DNA of 64,000 nt from assembly GCA_000697055.1 (NCBI GenBank), contig JNDT01002350.1, positions 62,001-126,000 of the forward strand, in the 5' to 3' direction. The notes below the pieces were generated by a model. The model was not told the origin of the DNA and did no database searches. It was given only the letters and a program-made list of their open reading frames with translations. A program made the position numbers and the translations under genes. Shown here in pieces: positions 45,400 through 56,589 of this stretch. Every line of letters begins with the position of its first letter. Positions within the stretch are counted from its first letter, which is position 1. Origin of the DNA: Saksenaea vasiformis B4078 (taxonomy: Eukaryota; Mucoromycota; Mucoromycetes; Mucorales; Saksenaeaceae).

Positions 45400-46560
45400 A
45401 ATTACTGGATTTTGAATACCCATTTGCGTGTATTCGAAGATATTTGACGTTACTTCCAGATAAACTCTGCGTCTTGGAGCACGTATTTTTACGTTTATCC
45501 GATGCTGTGATTTTCGTATCATACTCTTCCATGTTACGTTTATGTCATTGATAGCTTCCCATTATCTAACGCAGAGGATGTGTCAGAGACAGGAATTCAT
45601 TGTCTCGTGCAAATGACGTGATAAAGATAGGGCTCGATTATCTGGTGTTCGAGATAGGATACCATCATCTCATGCAAAGTATTAATCAGTGATCGGATTT
45701 TTTTTATTTCATGCAAAGGGTGTGCGAAAGACACGTTTTTCTTTATCTCACACAAAAGACGTGTCGATGATAGGGTACCATCGTGTCATGCAAAGGGGTG
45801 AATCAGTGATCGGGTTCTTTTGACTTATAAAAACGGTGTCTCAGAAACAGGATTCCGTCGTCTCATACAAAAAGTCTGTTGAAGATAGGTTCCTTTTATC
45901 TCACACAAAAAGAATATCTCAGATAACGGAAAGTGATGCATATTTAAAGCGAGCACTTCTTTTTCCTTTCTTCGTTATCTTCTTTGGCTCTGTTCGTACA
46001 AACATCCCCGGTACGGATGTCAACTTTTTATTACATATCCAAGATCACTCATTTTTTTTTTGTATGCCGTTTAGGCTGCATGACCGCTGTCCCGAACTGT
46101 CTTGGCCGTGTTGGTGCTTTATGCCCACACTCAAAGTACGTAAACGTTGTCACACACACTCAATATCGCTCATCTCCCGCAACAGATTGCCAGACGATGT
46201 ATCACTTCAAGTCCTCTGCACACCGTCTACAATGGCCGCTCCAAAGCCATCGGGGCCTCCCCCGCCTCTTGCCGCCCTCACCACTCCAGGTGCGGGGCTC
46301 TGGCCCTCGTCGAAGGGCAGGATTACCCTTCGGGGGTAAGTGAAAAGACATCAAAGTATCTTTCATTTACTAACCATGAATTATTTTTTATGCTACCTGA
46401 ATAAATTTTGCGTCCACTGGAGAGACCAAGTTCATGTAAGTTGATTAATTTTCAGACGAAACATTGATGTACTAATGGCCGCATATTCGATTCTTCTTTA
46501 GCGCAAACTTGTCTCTTCAGAGGCGCAAGATTTTATTTAGTGTAGCGTAAAAGATAGTTG
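45400..46560 (-). repeat. Dispersed non-autonomous element, copy 5 (minus orientation, with tandem-repeat tail)
   Basis: Read on the minus strand from 46560: TTTTACGCTACACTAAATAA; CAGTGGACGCAAAATTTATT; CTTACCCCCGAAGGGTAATC; the GC-rich part with CCCCGCACC; ACAGTTCGGGACAGCGGTCA; CCGTACCGGGGATGT; CTTTAAATATGCATCACTTT; then about nine roughly 38-bp units (45950-45540); then CATGGAAGAGTATGATACGA and TTTATCTGGAAGTAACGTC, ending near 45400. It has the same architecture as copy 6 at 54.4-55.4 kb. Confidence 0.8.
45540..45950 (+). repeat. Degenerate tandem repeats (about 38-bp unit), array C
   Basis: Roughly nine imperfect units. Each has a core like GTCTCATGCAAA or ATCTCACACAAA, then GACGTGTC or a GTGAATCAGTGATC variant, then GATAGGATTC/GGTACC. 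The spacing is irregular (about 30-42 bp). This is the longest array in the window. Confidence 0.8.
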
Positions 46561-46640
46561 AAAATTTGTTTTTTTTATTGAATAACCGTGAGTGCTTCGT
46601 TATTTAACATGTCCACTCTGGCTCGGTCTCGAGCGTAAAA
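46550..46640 (-). mobile_element. LINE 3' tail fragment abutting element copy 5
   Basis: The reverse complement contains CCGAGCCAGAGTGGACATGT, TAAATAACGAAGCACTCACG and GTTATTCAATAAAAAAAACA. It matches the end of the plus-strand LINE remnant at about 31400-31475, and is followed by the same element head (TTTTACGCT) as there. Confidence 0.75.
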
Positions 46641-46777
46641 GATAATTCAACACACAGTATGGCGGTCGCCGTTTTCGTATCTTTCAGACGCCGCTGGTGA
46701 GGGTGCCCGAAACACAGTCACGTAATAAACATTTTTTGTTTCTGTCGCAAACACCCTTATTCCCCTCATCTGCCTTC

Positions 46778-48604
46778 ATGTTGAGAAACGCTGTCCGCAT
46801 TGCGCGCCCTGCCCTTTCCGTCTTCACCAAAGCCACTCCGGCTGTGAGTTTTGTTTTCTATTTCACGCGCAACAACGCGTGCTGACCGATTCCATTTCTA
46901 GGTCCGTGTCAATGCCGCTGCTGCTGTTGCCTTGAGACATTACGCCTCGGCCAAGCCTTCCACTTCTGAGGTCTCTTCTATTCTCGAGCAGCGCATTTTG
47001 GGCGCTTCCTCCGAGGTCGATCTTCAGGAAACTGGTCGTGTCCTCTCTATTGGTGATGGTATTGCCCGTGTCTACGGTTTGAAGAATGTTCAGGCCGAAG
47101 AGATGGTGGAATTCTCCAGCGGTCTGAAGGTAAATTTAACGATACATTTATTTCTATTTCTTTGTTTCCGGTAGCTCAATGATGTTTTCGATTTTCTAGG
47201 GTATGGCTCTCAACTTGGAACCCGACAACGTCGGTATTGTCGTTTTCGGTAACGATCGTTTGATCAAGGAAGGTGACACCGTCAAGCGTACCGGTGCCAT
47301 TGTCGACGTGCCAGTTGGTCCTGGTATCCTTGGCCGTGTCGTCGATGCTTTGGGTAACCCCATTGACGGCAAGGGTCCTTTGGAGACCGTTGGTCGTTCC
47401 CGTGTCCAGGTCAAGGCTCCTGGTATTTTGCCCCGTCACTCTGTCAACGAGCCTATGCAGACTGGTATCAAGTCTGTTGACTCCATGGTTCCCATTGGTC
47501 GTGGTCAGCGTGAGTTGATTATTGGTGATCGTCAGACCGGTAAGACCGCTGTCGCTCTCGACACTATCTTGAACCAGAAGAACTGGAACAACGGCAGCGA
47601 TGAGTCCAAGAAGTTGTACTGTATCTACGTTGCTGTCGGTCAGAAGCGTTCTACCGTTGCTCAGCTTGTCCGTACTCTTGAGGAGAACGACGCCATGAAG
47701 TACACCACCGTCGTGGCCGCCACTGCTTCCGAGGCTGCTCCCCTTCAGTACCTTGCACCCTTCTCTGGTGCTGCTTTCGGTGAATGGTTCCGTGACAACG
47801 GTCGCCACTCTTTGATCATCTATGACGATTTGTCCAAGCAGGCTGTTGCCTACCGTCAGATGTCCCTTTTGCTTCGTCGTCCCCCTGGTCGTGAAGCCTA
47901 TCCTGGTGATGTCTTCTATCTTCACTCCCGTCTTTTGGAACGTGCTGCCAAGATGAACAAGGACTTTGGCTACGGTTCCATGACCGCCCTTCCCATCATG
48001 TAAGTACAAAGAAAAAGATAGATCAAGAATTGATATACTCATTTCGTTTATTAGTGAGACTCAGGGTGGTGATGTGTCTGCCTACATTCCTACCAACGTC
48101 ATTTCCATTACTGATGGTCAAATCTTCTTGGAAGCTGAACTTTTCTTCAAGGGTGTCCGTCCCGCCATTAACGTCGGTCTTTCCGTGTCCCGTGTCGGTT
48201 CTGCTGCCCAGACCAAGGCCATGAAGCAGGTTGCTGGTTCCTTGAAGCTTTTCTTGGCTCAGTACCGTGAAGTTGCTGCTTTCGCTCAGTTCGGTTCTGA
48301 CTTGGACGCTTCTACCCAGTTCTTGTTGAACCGTGGTGCCCGTCTTACCGAATTGTTGAAACAGCCCCAGTACTCTCCTCTTTCCATCCAGACCCAGGTC
48401 CCTATTGTGTTCGCTGGTGTCAACGGTTACTTGGATAAGCTCCCCGTTAACAAAGTCGTTGACTGGGAAAAGGACTTCATTAGCCACATCCAGTCCGAGC
48501 ACAAGGACACTCTTGAGGAGATCCGCACCAAGGGCGTTTTGTCCAAGGAATTGGAGACCAAGCTCCGCGAGATCTGCGATAACCACGTCAAGTCTTTCTT
48601 GTAA
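46778..48604 (+). CDS. ATP1: Mitochondrial F1 ATP synthase subunit alpha
   Basis: Non-catalytic nucleotide-binding subunit of the F1 head of ATP synthase in the mitochondrial matrix. Four exons: 46778-46843, 46902-47129, 47200-47999 and 48055-48604, all with GT-AG introns. Exons 1-2 encode a mitochondrial presequence ([20 protein letters not shown]) followed by [20 protein letters not shown]. The Walker A loop is [13 protein letters not shown] (47527-47565). The [15 protein letters not shown] and [20 protein letters not shown] segments are typical of alpha subunits. [20 protein letters not shown] spans the third intron. The protein ends DNHVKSFL. Codon use is strongly biased to C/T third positions (GGT, GTC, TTG, AAG) compared with neighbours, as expected for a highly expressed gene. 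Confidence 0.97.
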
Positions 48605-48759
48605 ATGCAACGTGAATAGATCGAAATAATCATAATAAAACAACAACCACCGTGTAAATTAAAACCAGCCAGGTGTTCATTGTATTGTTACAAGAAGAAA
48701 TGTTTTTTGTTTTGTCTATTGCTCTTTTTTTTTTTTCCTCTTTCTAAGTCGTGCCTTTT
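48605..48759. other. Shared 3' region of ATP1 and MIX23
   Basis: The two genes are tail-to-tail with 155 bp between stop codons. The segment is A/T-rich (AATAATCATAATAAAAC near 48627; a T-run at 48727-48736) and probably holds both polyadenylation regions. Confidence 0.5.
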
Positions 48760-49355
48760 CTACGCTTTCAAAGACAGCGACGAGGTGTCAAATACTCTAC
48801 ATTTGTTCTTGAAGACTTGCAGTGTTCTTTCACGCACAATATCCTCGACAACCAACTCATTGGCGATCATCCGGCGCTACAAATTGAAGGTTATGGGGGA
48901 TGAACCCAACTTCACAAAACCACTGTTGTTACCTTGGATTCATCTGTAAATACGCTCGACTTAGTTTCATAATCATCAGGATCCTCTTCCAAGATCTTGT
49001 TCTTTCTATCAATCTCATCGTCCATGACCTAGAAGGCAGGGGAAAAGGCACAGCGTCTTTTAAGCACGGATTCCTTTGCAAGGGGACGTGTACAAACCTT
49101 GAGACAATAGTTGATTGCCTTTTCGCGTTTTTCATAGGACGTTGCCAATTGCTTGAAGAAATCAGCACATGCTGTTTCAGAATGGACATCTGTCGTGTTG
49201 AGACGAGGCACAATATTGTCGTCAACTCGACGCAGCTCCTTCATAATCTCTAACGACACGCATTTTCAATAACCGCAGCGTCTCTCCATTGTCCTCCTAC
49301 CTTTGAAAAAGGAGAAATTGTAGCAGGTAGTAGGATTCAGTTGTTTTTCAGCCAT
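48760..49355 (-). CDS. MIX23: MIX23/CCDC58/Cid2-family mitochondrial protein (four exons)
   Basis: MIX23 is a small intermembrane-space protein that supports mitochondrial protein import; its fission yeast relative is caffeine-induced death protein 2. Reconstruction: the start at 49355 reads MAEKQLNPTTCYNFSFFK; exon 2 reads EIMKELRRVDDNIVPRLNTT and ETACADFFKQLATSYEKREK, ending INYCLK; exon 3 reads VMDDEIDRKNKILEEDPDDY; exon 4 reads RRMIANELVVEDIVRERTLQ and VFKNKCRVFDTSSL, with the stop at 48760-48762. The family signatures C-x(n)-F near the start, 'RxxDDxIxxxLNTT' and the C-terminal 'ExxVExIVxxRxxxVFxxKCR' are all present, with cysteines suitable for the CxnC disulphides. About 140 residues, normal for the family. 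Confidence 0.88.
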
Positions 49356-52300
49356 CGTAGTTGAACAAAAAAAGGAAGGTCGTGTATGTGTGTACAAGCA
49401 GGAGCGGAATGCACAACAGAAGGAAAAAAAAAAGAAGGACAAGTGCACGCACACAGCACCCTGGACTTGCACGGGCGGAGGTCTAAATCGATCACCGCCT
49501 TTTTCTTTTCCCTTCGCTGCAACAGCCACCACTTCGGTAATTCATTATAAAGGGATTATTGAAAGACAGTAATCACAAGTGATCCCACACGTACGTGAAT
49601 ATCATTGCTTAGTTAGATTGATAGCTGGCTAAGCGTTCTATTTTGAAAATAAGATTTTCTGTTCTATTATTGGACCGGTTGATTGCATGGACACCACCTG
49701 GCAGAGTGATCTAGATGCTAGGATGATGTTCTTATCATGGTTTGAGATCTTTACTATACAATTCAGCAAATGATTTTTAGGATTCTAACATGAAACTACG
49801 TCAAGTCGATCTTTTTTGAGAAATCTGCCCCAATAAGGTCCAGAGCACCCGACGCATCCTGGGCAGTACGATACGATGACCGTCTTAAATCGCTTGAAGA
49901 TGAGAGGAGTAAGAGTATCCCCTTTATCCAAAGCGTTTCTTCGAGCACTATTCTTGATTGTAGATCAGCATTCCCCTGTAGGATTAGAAACGAGAATAAA
50001 GCAGCATAAAAGAAGGCTTGCATTGCCGTACGTCTATGGCGTTCATAGCAAAACAGGTGACGAACTTCCTATAATTAAGGCTGTCGTATCTGACATTCTG
50101 AAAGACAATGCATGACTGGGAAGTGTAAAACCTCAACGTGTATTAGTGACGCATAGAATATGATAACAGCTGTTATCGTTCATACCATTGTCTGGAACTA
50201 TCATTCTCGTTGTATCATAGCGTTTCTGTAACTATAGCTATTTGTATATAAGTTTCTTATTGTATGTGTTTGTAAAGACACATCGGAAGTACAACTTAAG
50301 TCCTATTGAACTACTTGTCTCCGCTTTCCGATACAACCCGATATTTCGAAGATTGTTCTTCAAATTGTATCATCTGTAATCATGGCGCATGTCAGTGATA
50401 ACATCAAGAATCAGTTCATGTCTCTAATATTAGCCGCAATGTCTCGCGTCAAAATAAGTTGATCCGCACATAGCGGATCTATCGTGTGAGTTGGTTTACT
50501 AATTCTTGAGTTTATTTTTCGACCAGAGCCCTAAGGACTGCCTGTTAAGGGCTCTGCTATTCAAGATCAATGATGTAAAGGAAGTCAAATCTTATATGAG
50601 GAGAAGTCTATCGTCTCAGGGACATTTAATCTCATTGACTTTTTGGAAGACATGACGAGGCGGTCGTTTATTCCGTGATGCACCTGGTAATTTTTGCAAG
50701 CCACCGCGGTCCTTTCACGCGGCTTCTCGTCAAGAAAGACCATTGCGGCATCAATGTGGGACAGTGGTTCTTCAGAGAAATACATGCTTTTTCTTTCTAT
50801 AACTTCGGGTAAGTTGGTTTCTTTAGTCCCCACTATGTTCTTCATAGCGGCAAAAATTCGTTATTCAGTACTTGGATAGACTATATCAATTTCGGCATCG
50901 TTATATACCATAATTTTTCTAAGAATTGAACTCGTTCTTCGCCCATATTGCAAGCTGTTAGGCCGTCATTTTGGGAGTTCCTGCTTTTTATCGAAGTGGC
51001 ACTGTAGAACAGAATGGTAAATAATGCTCCAACAGGTATTTCTTTATTCCTTTGCCATTAATCTTGAATGATAATAATGCAGCATCGGTGGACCTGACGA
51101 AGCCCGTCGCACAATGACTCATCGTTGTACGTAACTTTTGTTCTTGAACGCGTTTGCGTGAATGCAATATGAGTGATATCCTGCTCTACACTCAGAGCAC
51201 CTTTGTCATGCAACCTCCGTAAAATCAATCTTCGCAATTTTCAAATAGTTTGCCAGGAGTTGAGGGCTTGAAATTGGTGCTGGAGTTTTGTAGAAACCTA
51301 AAACGTTAGATGGTATCCTGATCATCGTAGCAAACGCGTCCAACATGTCAACGGGACGTAAGTCCATCTACCCCACCAAATAAAACGATGGAATTGCCAA
51401 AAAAAAAAGATTCATTATTGTCTTAATGTACAAATGACTCCAGTTATCCTACGCTAGAAATTATTCTAACTCCTGACGTTACTTCAAGTCAATCGCGGGA
51501 CGCTTCAGAATTTGTGCTAGAACGATTGCCGTACCTCATTACTGCTAGTAGTTGTCATCATGAGCAATCCACACGACCCAGCTGTCCTTGAAAAGTGCCT
51601 ATAATAATGTAAGCAGTAAAAGACGTGCAGACCTCAGGATGACCGATCTCAAATCACATACCCATTCCTTCATCAATCAGAAGCACTCACGTAGGGTATT
51701 CAAGTGCCAAAATGGTACGAATAGATTTCAAACCTCAGGATGACCCTACGAAGGGCCAGGTACCCCAATGCCGTCATCAGTAGGAAACTAATCGCGAGAT
51801 CGTTGATAGCAAGGTACCAGCTGGCTACGCTAGGTGGGTATGCGAAAGGGAATGTGATGGGTATATTGACTGGGTATACGAACGGGTATATTCTTGCCCA
51901 CCACCCTCCAAATGCAAAAAGCATTTACGTTGAACTACGATAAAGCCGTTGCGTGCAATTGCAACGTCTAGGGAATAAACCTGTATGCAAATAAGATAAT
52001 CCAGAAAGGAAAATCAGAGCGGCTTGAAGACATACCAGATGCTGCCTACAGTCTTGGTTTGTAGCGACCCACATCCGAGTATCAAAACCTAGTCAGTAGA
52101 ATCAACCACCCGAGAGACTCAAGGTCACCAGATCATATCTTTCCGCTTGCTCTCGGAAAGTACATCTGGTCTGTGAAGTATAATCTTGTACATTTCAAGT
52201 CAGTATATTTTCTGTGACATAATGTGGATTCACCTTGATGGCTTGAAAAAAGACTTGAGTGCATGTATGCCTGCCTCCCTGTTACCGCGGTTGCTGAGGA

Positions 52301-52400
52301 GAAACAACTGCAGAAGTGGCAGCGCATCATGTAAATAGGTTACATAAAGTAACCGATCAAACAATATAAATAGAGCAAATAAACAAACTGTAACCAGGTG
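49356..52400. other. Gene-poor stretch I
   Basis: About 3 kb without a supported gene. Unrecognised open frames are a 79-codon plus frame (49876-50115, ETRIKQHKRRLALPYVYG) and an 86-codon minus frame (50585-50845, KETNLPEVIERKSMYFSE). A 13-base word (CCTCAGGATGACC) occurs twice, about 100 bases apart, near 51635 and 51735. GGGTAT-type words recur four times within 51836-51893. These may be decayed element pieces. Confidence 0.4.
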
Positions 52401-54429
52401 ATAAACATTGATTTTGCACTTACAGAAAGATGAAAGAAAAGTGAAAAAAAAAAGAAAAAAGGAAAAACGACGAGCCCTTTTCGTTTTCCCTTTTGAATTC
52501 CCGTGGCCAATGGCGATTGTGTGTGACCTTCTTTTTTTTATGACGCCTTCTTGCCTTCTCGCTGTTATTAAGCCTTATAACCATCTTTTACATGTTAAAA
52601 GTATGGAGGGAGCAATGGATGAGCATTTACTGTCAATGTACCGGGCAATGCAATAATCTGTGCGGAGTTGCATTTCGTATCACGTACCGATCCCCGCGTG
52701 ATTTTCTCATTTGTGCGGTATGTAAGCCGATTGCACGCTAGAAAATATTGTTGTCAATTACAATACAGGTAGACCATTCTTTTATCTTGCATTTTTTATG
52801 CAACGTTTGTAGATAACAATGCAAAACGAGAAGAAAAAGGTTAAACTACATTTAAGTTCGCCGATTAAACTATTCCCGATCTTATGCATGTGCCACCTGT
52901 CGATCAGTGCCACGCAACACATGTCCAATCACACCCGAGTTCCTGATATATGCAAAAAAGGATAATGATGATCCAGGTTTACTACCGATGAATATAAAAC
53001 AACGCAATATTTTGACAATCAAAACATCAGCATTATACATACCTATACTGTACCGAAGTAGTATGATGGTGAACACAATGGCCGACTAATTCAGACGCAG
53101 CAAACGGAGATAAATAAACAAAATAAACAATCCCGATGCAGACAAGCATAAAGTACTATCATCGGCGATGATGCAGAAGCTACAACGTAAAGTAATAAAA
53201 AGCAGCGTGTATGTACCGCGGCATCCGTATGAAATGGTATACGTCACCTATGTGACCATTTTGCATCGAGGGAAAACCGAAGCGAAAACAAAAGTTTATT
53301 CCTTCCCTTTTTTCTTTCTTTCTTCTGTGAGTATTCCTGTGATTGTTGGAGAGTCTTTGCCTTCTGTTTTGGAAGGCAGCCAGTGTCTACGATATATTGG
53401 TGCACGCATCTTAGGTCGAATGTTTGAAGCCATATTTGAGCATGTACGACATGCGTGACAGGGCTTGAGGAATACTTTACCGGAACCACTACTCCAACAT
53501 TGGTACACCTTTTCCGCGCACTGTTTCTTTGCGTGTAAATTTCTATTTCTCTCATCGCGCGTTGGGATTTCCTTTATGGGGCATTTCTTTCTCTTCCTTT
53601 CTTTCTTTCTTTCTTTTTTTACTTCTACTTTTTCTTTTTCTTCTGGGGATCTTGTATCAGAACCTCCACGGGGTGATCTCTGGGAACTTTGAGCTTAGCT
53701 CGATGCTAAAACTGATACGTCTTTGTGTTTAATAAAATTTAATTATAATGACAAATAACGCTGATGTTTGGTACCCATACTTAAAATTTGTATGTGCTCG
53801 AGAACGTGTACGGGATTGCAAATCACTGATCAGAAAAAGCGATCGTATACAGAATAGCAGGCAGAGTAGACCAATTGTATGCTTATTGTATACTCCCTCT
53901 TTTTCTTTGTAATAAATGTGCTGCCGCGACCGTTTCACGCAAGCAGATGTCGCATCGCAATGACAAACAGTTGACATTGCAATGATACTACCATGGAAAA
54001 TGTGTCGCATCAACTGTTGACACCCGAAATCTATGCGCGTAGCCCTTTATCTAAACCAAAAGTTTCAGGGATCTTGTAAAAAAAGACATTGATTAGCTCT
54101 ATCAGCAGTCGAGTAAAAAGCTCCACACGTATATAATGACCAAAACGGATAATCTACTACGCTAAGTGGATAGTCACGATGATATCAAAACTTTTCGACA
54201 TTTGTCGCAGAGATTCACATATAGAAAGTGCATATCGGATAAAGTATGGGACTTCAGCTCGACCGAAGCAGGCTGAATGTGGCTGAAGTTTACAAAGCGG
54301 ACATTGTAGAGGACCGCTTGGGATTGATCAGATATACTGGATCTTATTCGGATAGATGCCTCTCCAAAGATCTTTGCTTAGTGCCGTTCCATTAGAGGCC
54401 TAAATGTCGTTTTCTAGTCTGGCTACTGT
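52401..54429. other. Gene-poor stretch II with simple repeats
   Basis: No supported coding region. Purine-rich (52430-52470) and pyrimidine-rich runs are present, including an imperfect CTTT microsatellite at about 53590-53650. No tRNA or other RNA gene was recognised. Confidence 0.4.
53590..53650 (+). repeat. CTTT-rich microsatellite
   Basis: A run of CTTT units (CCTTTCTTTCTTTCTTTC) degrades into a T/C-rich tract. It is simple sequence with no coding significance. Confidence 0.85.
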
Positions 54430-55400
54430 TTATTGAAATGCGTTTTACGCTACTACTCTGAAATAAGCCTTGTGCCCAGAAAGAACCAATCTTGCACTGA
54501 AAAGAAAAAGAAGACACACAGTTAATATACCAATCATGGCAGAAAGACAATACATTACGTACATGAAGTCGGCCTTTCCATGGATGCAAAATTTATTGGA
54601 CCGGCGTATGACATATTCCATGGTTAGTAAATGGAATGATATTGATATATTTTACTGCTTTTGACAGATGCTTCCGGTGGGAGATGCCTGGATATATCGT
54701 TTTCGTATCTCACCAAGACATGATGCATGTCGTCGTAAAGATCGCCTTCAGAATTCAAGCTCAGAGACACTGGACTCGTACGTTTACACGATCTTTGCAT
54801 TGCTTTCAAGGTGCCGTGTTTTCGTTTTTCAGATAGTTTTCCATATGTTGGATTGATAAAGAAGACAAATAAAATGTACAAGAAAAAAAAAAAAAGAAGT
54901 CGGCAGCCGACTTAAATAAACACCACTTACCCATTATCTGAGACATTCTTTTTGTGTGAGACAAAAGGAACCTATGTCCAACATGTCTTTCGCATGAGAT
55001 GACAGAATCTTGTTTCTGAGGCACTGCTTGTATGAGTCAAAAGTAACCGATCACTGATTCATCCTTTGCATGAGACGATGGTACCCTATCACCGACACGC
55101 CTTCTACATGAGACCAAAACATGTACCTTTCACGTACCGTTTGGCATGATGTAAAAAAAAAGTCCCGATCATTGACACGCCTTCTGCACGAGACAAAGAA
55201 ACCTATACCTAACACGGGACAGTCGAGTCCTATCTTTAACATGTCCTTCGAGACAAACGTAACGTGGAAGAGTATGACACGTAAATCATAGCATCTGATG
55301 AACGTAAAAACACATATTTCAAAATGCAGACTTCGTCTGGAAGTACCGCCGAATAATTTCAAATAGACGCAAGATCGTGGAGAAACCCCACTAGTAAAAA
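54430..55400 (+). repeat. Dispersed non-autonomous element, copy 6 (plus orientation, with tandem-repeat tail)
   Basis: The head reads GCGTTTTACGCTACTACTCT and TGTGCCCAGAAAGAACC, followed by CATGGATGCAAAATTTATTG and CCATGGTTAGTAAATGGAAT. The GC-rich middle seen in copies 3-5 is largely missing or diverged. An internal poly(A) run (54880-54896) is followed by ACTTAAATAAACACC, then about eight inverted roughly 38-bp units (54930-55260), then GTGGAAGAGTATGACACG and GTCTGGAAGTACCGCCG. It ends near 55400. Confidence 0.75.
54930..55260 (-). repeat. Degenerate tandem repeats (about 38-bp unit), array D
   Basis: About eight imperfect units in the opposite orientation to arrays A-C: GTGTGAGACAAAAGGAACC, CATGAGATGACAGAATC, GCATGAGACGATGGTACCC, GACACGCCTTCTGCACGAGA and others. 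Confidence 0.75.
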
Positions 55401-55510
55401 ATCTCGGAACCATCTCAAGGACAAGGATCTAACATCTGACATCACCCCTCCAGTTCGTCTTCAAATGTAATCAAAGCGCCGCATAAGCTTTTCAAGTTAA
55501 AATATTGTAT

Positions 55511-56107
55511 TTATTGTGGATCACGAATCAAGAGCTCAAGTGAGAGTCCTAATTCCTGCTCGCACATCGTTTTGTATTTTTCAAAATGCTCTATAACGTC
55601 GTTTTGTTGATGGTCTAATGCAGCATAGGTCGTCAGCAGCATCTGATTGCTTTTATCAATGTATGCGACCTCTTTCATTTTTTTGGCTTCCTCCATCGAG
55701 CTTGGTAAACTACCTGGATAATCCAGAACTTCTGCCAATTGTGTCTCTAGTACCTGACTCCCACTATCGAAATTACTTGCAATTGAGTTACTGTTCTTCT
55801 GATGATATAGAAGCATGCAGTTTGTCAAATCCATTTCTTCACTTTCAACCGAACCAAGCACCCGACAACGAAAATCGGGTAAGTCTTCCAGGATAGGGGA
55901 AATAACTTCTTGATGGTACAGTTCATTCACGACCTGCGGAAAATGAACTAATAATGTTGTCTTCAGTTCGAGTAAGAGGAATGCAAATTCGCCATAAAGG
56001 TAAGAGTCCTCAACAATGGGGCCGAAGACAGTGATGCGATCACCGTAGCGACGGAAAAAATGCATTTCTAATTGACGAAATCGTTCCACGATCCGTCGTT
56101 TCGACAT
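55511..56107 (-). CDS. 198-residue protein of unknown function
   Basis: A single uninterrupted frame. I chose the second ATG (56107, MSKRRIVERFRQLEMHFFRR) because the upstream one adds only six residues. The composition looks like a folded, helical, soluble protein: FLLLELKTTLLVHFPQVVNE, then LPDFRCRVLGSVESEEMDL, then a C-terminal segment MLLTTYAALDHQQNDVIEHF with EKYKTMCEQELGLSLELL. There is no signal peptide or membrane segment. It is divergent to the DUF1764 gene, with about 480 bases between start codons that may form a shared promoter. I do not recognise the family. The even composition and intact frame argue that it is real. Confidence 0.7.
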   Translation of the reverse strand: MSKRRIVERFRQLEMHFFRRYGDRITVFGPIVEDSYLYGEFAFLLLELKTTLLVHFPQVVNELYHQEVISPILEDLPDFRCRVLGSVESEEMDLTNCMLLYHQKNSNSIASNFDSGSQVLETQLAEVLDYPGSLPSSMEEAKKMKEVAYIDKSNQMLLTTYAALDHQQNDVIEHFEKYKTMCEQELGLSLELLIRDPQ

Positions 56108-56589
56108 GGTTGACAGGTGAAGCAAAAGTGGAATTCAGCGATAAATTTTGCAACTAAGCCTCCGCCTTCTTGAGCTTAATGATAACGACTATCATTCACG
56201 AGACATTGAATGCGGTCTAAATATTGGCAATGATGTTTATACACCGGAGAAATGTAATTGTGTATTTATCCCATCCTGTGCAGGTCACTGCGGGAGTAAA
56301 GAATACTTTTGCAGTTATCAGACGGAATCCTCCAAAACTAGTATTCTATGAGACAACCGCTAAGCTCTTCATACGGAAGCAACTTTAGCAATTCCGCTGG
56401 TTTGTGGTAAAAGTGCATTCGCTGCTGTAACTACATCAGTCACTGTTGGATCGTTGAAGTCCATGTAATTGTCAACTCTAGAAGCGTGGAATGCGATGAG
56501 CTGGTGCTTGAATTACCTCTTTTGTCAGACACCAAAAATGGAATCTGGAGGGGAAAATTTTTCGTTTCCAAGCATTCTTCCACTCAGTC
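56108..56589. other. Divergent intergenic region
   Basis: 482 bases between two divergent start codons, likely promoter sequence for both. No recognisable repeat. Confidence 0.5.

Noticed and set aside
45540..45950. CRISPR-like array
   Set aside because: Units are contiguous and degenerate with no unique spacers, lie inside a dispersed eukaryotic element, and have no cas genes nearby.
47176..48042. Long minus-strand open frame (288 codons) opposite ATP1
   Set aside because: Antisense shadow caused by the strong codon bias of ATP1; the translation is Thr/Val/Gly-rich with no domain, while the plus strand encodes a perfect ATP synthase alpha subunit.
50585..50845. 86-codon minus frame as a gene
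   Set aside because: No recognised motif, no flanking exons that extend it, and located in a gene-poor AT-rich stretch.
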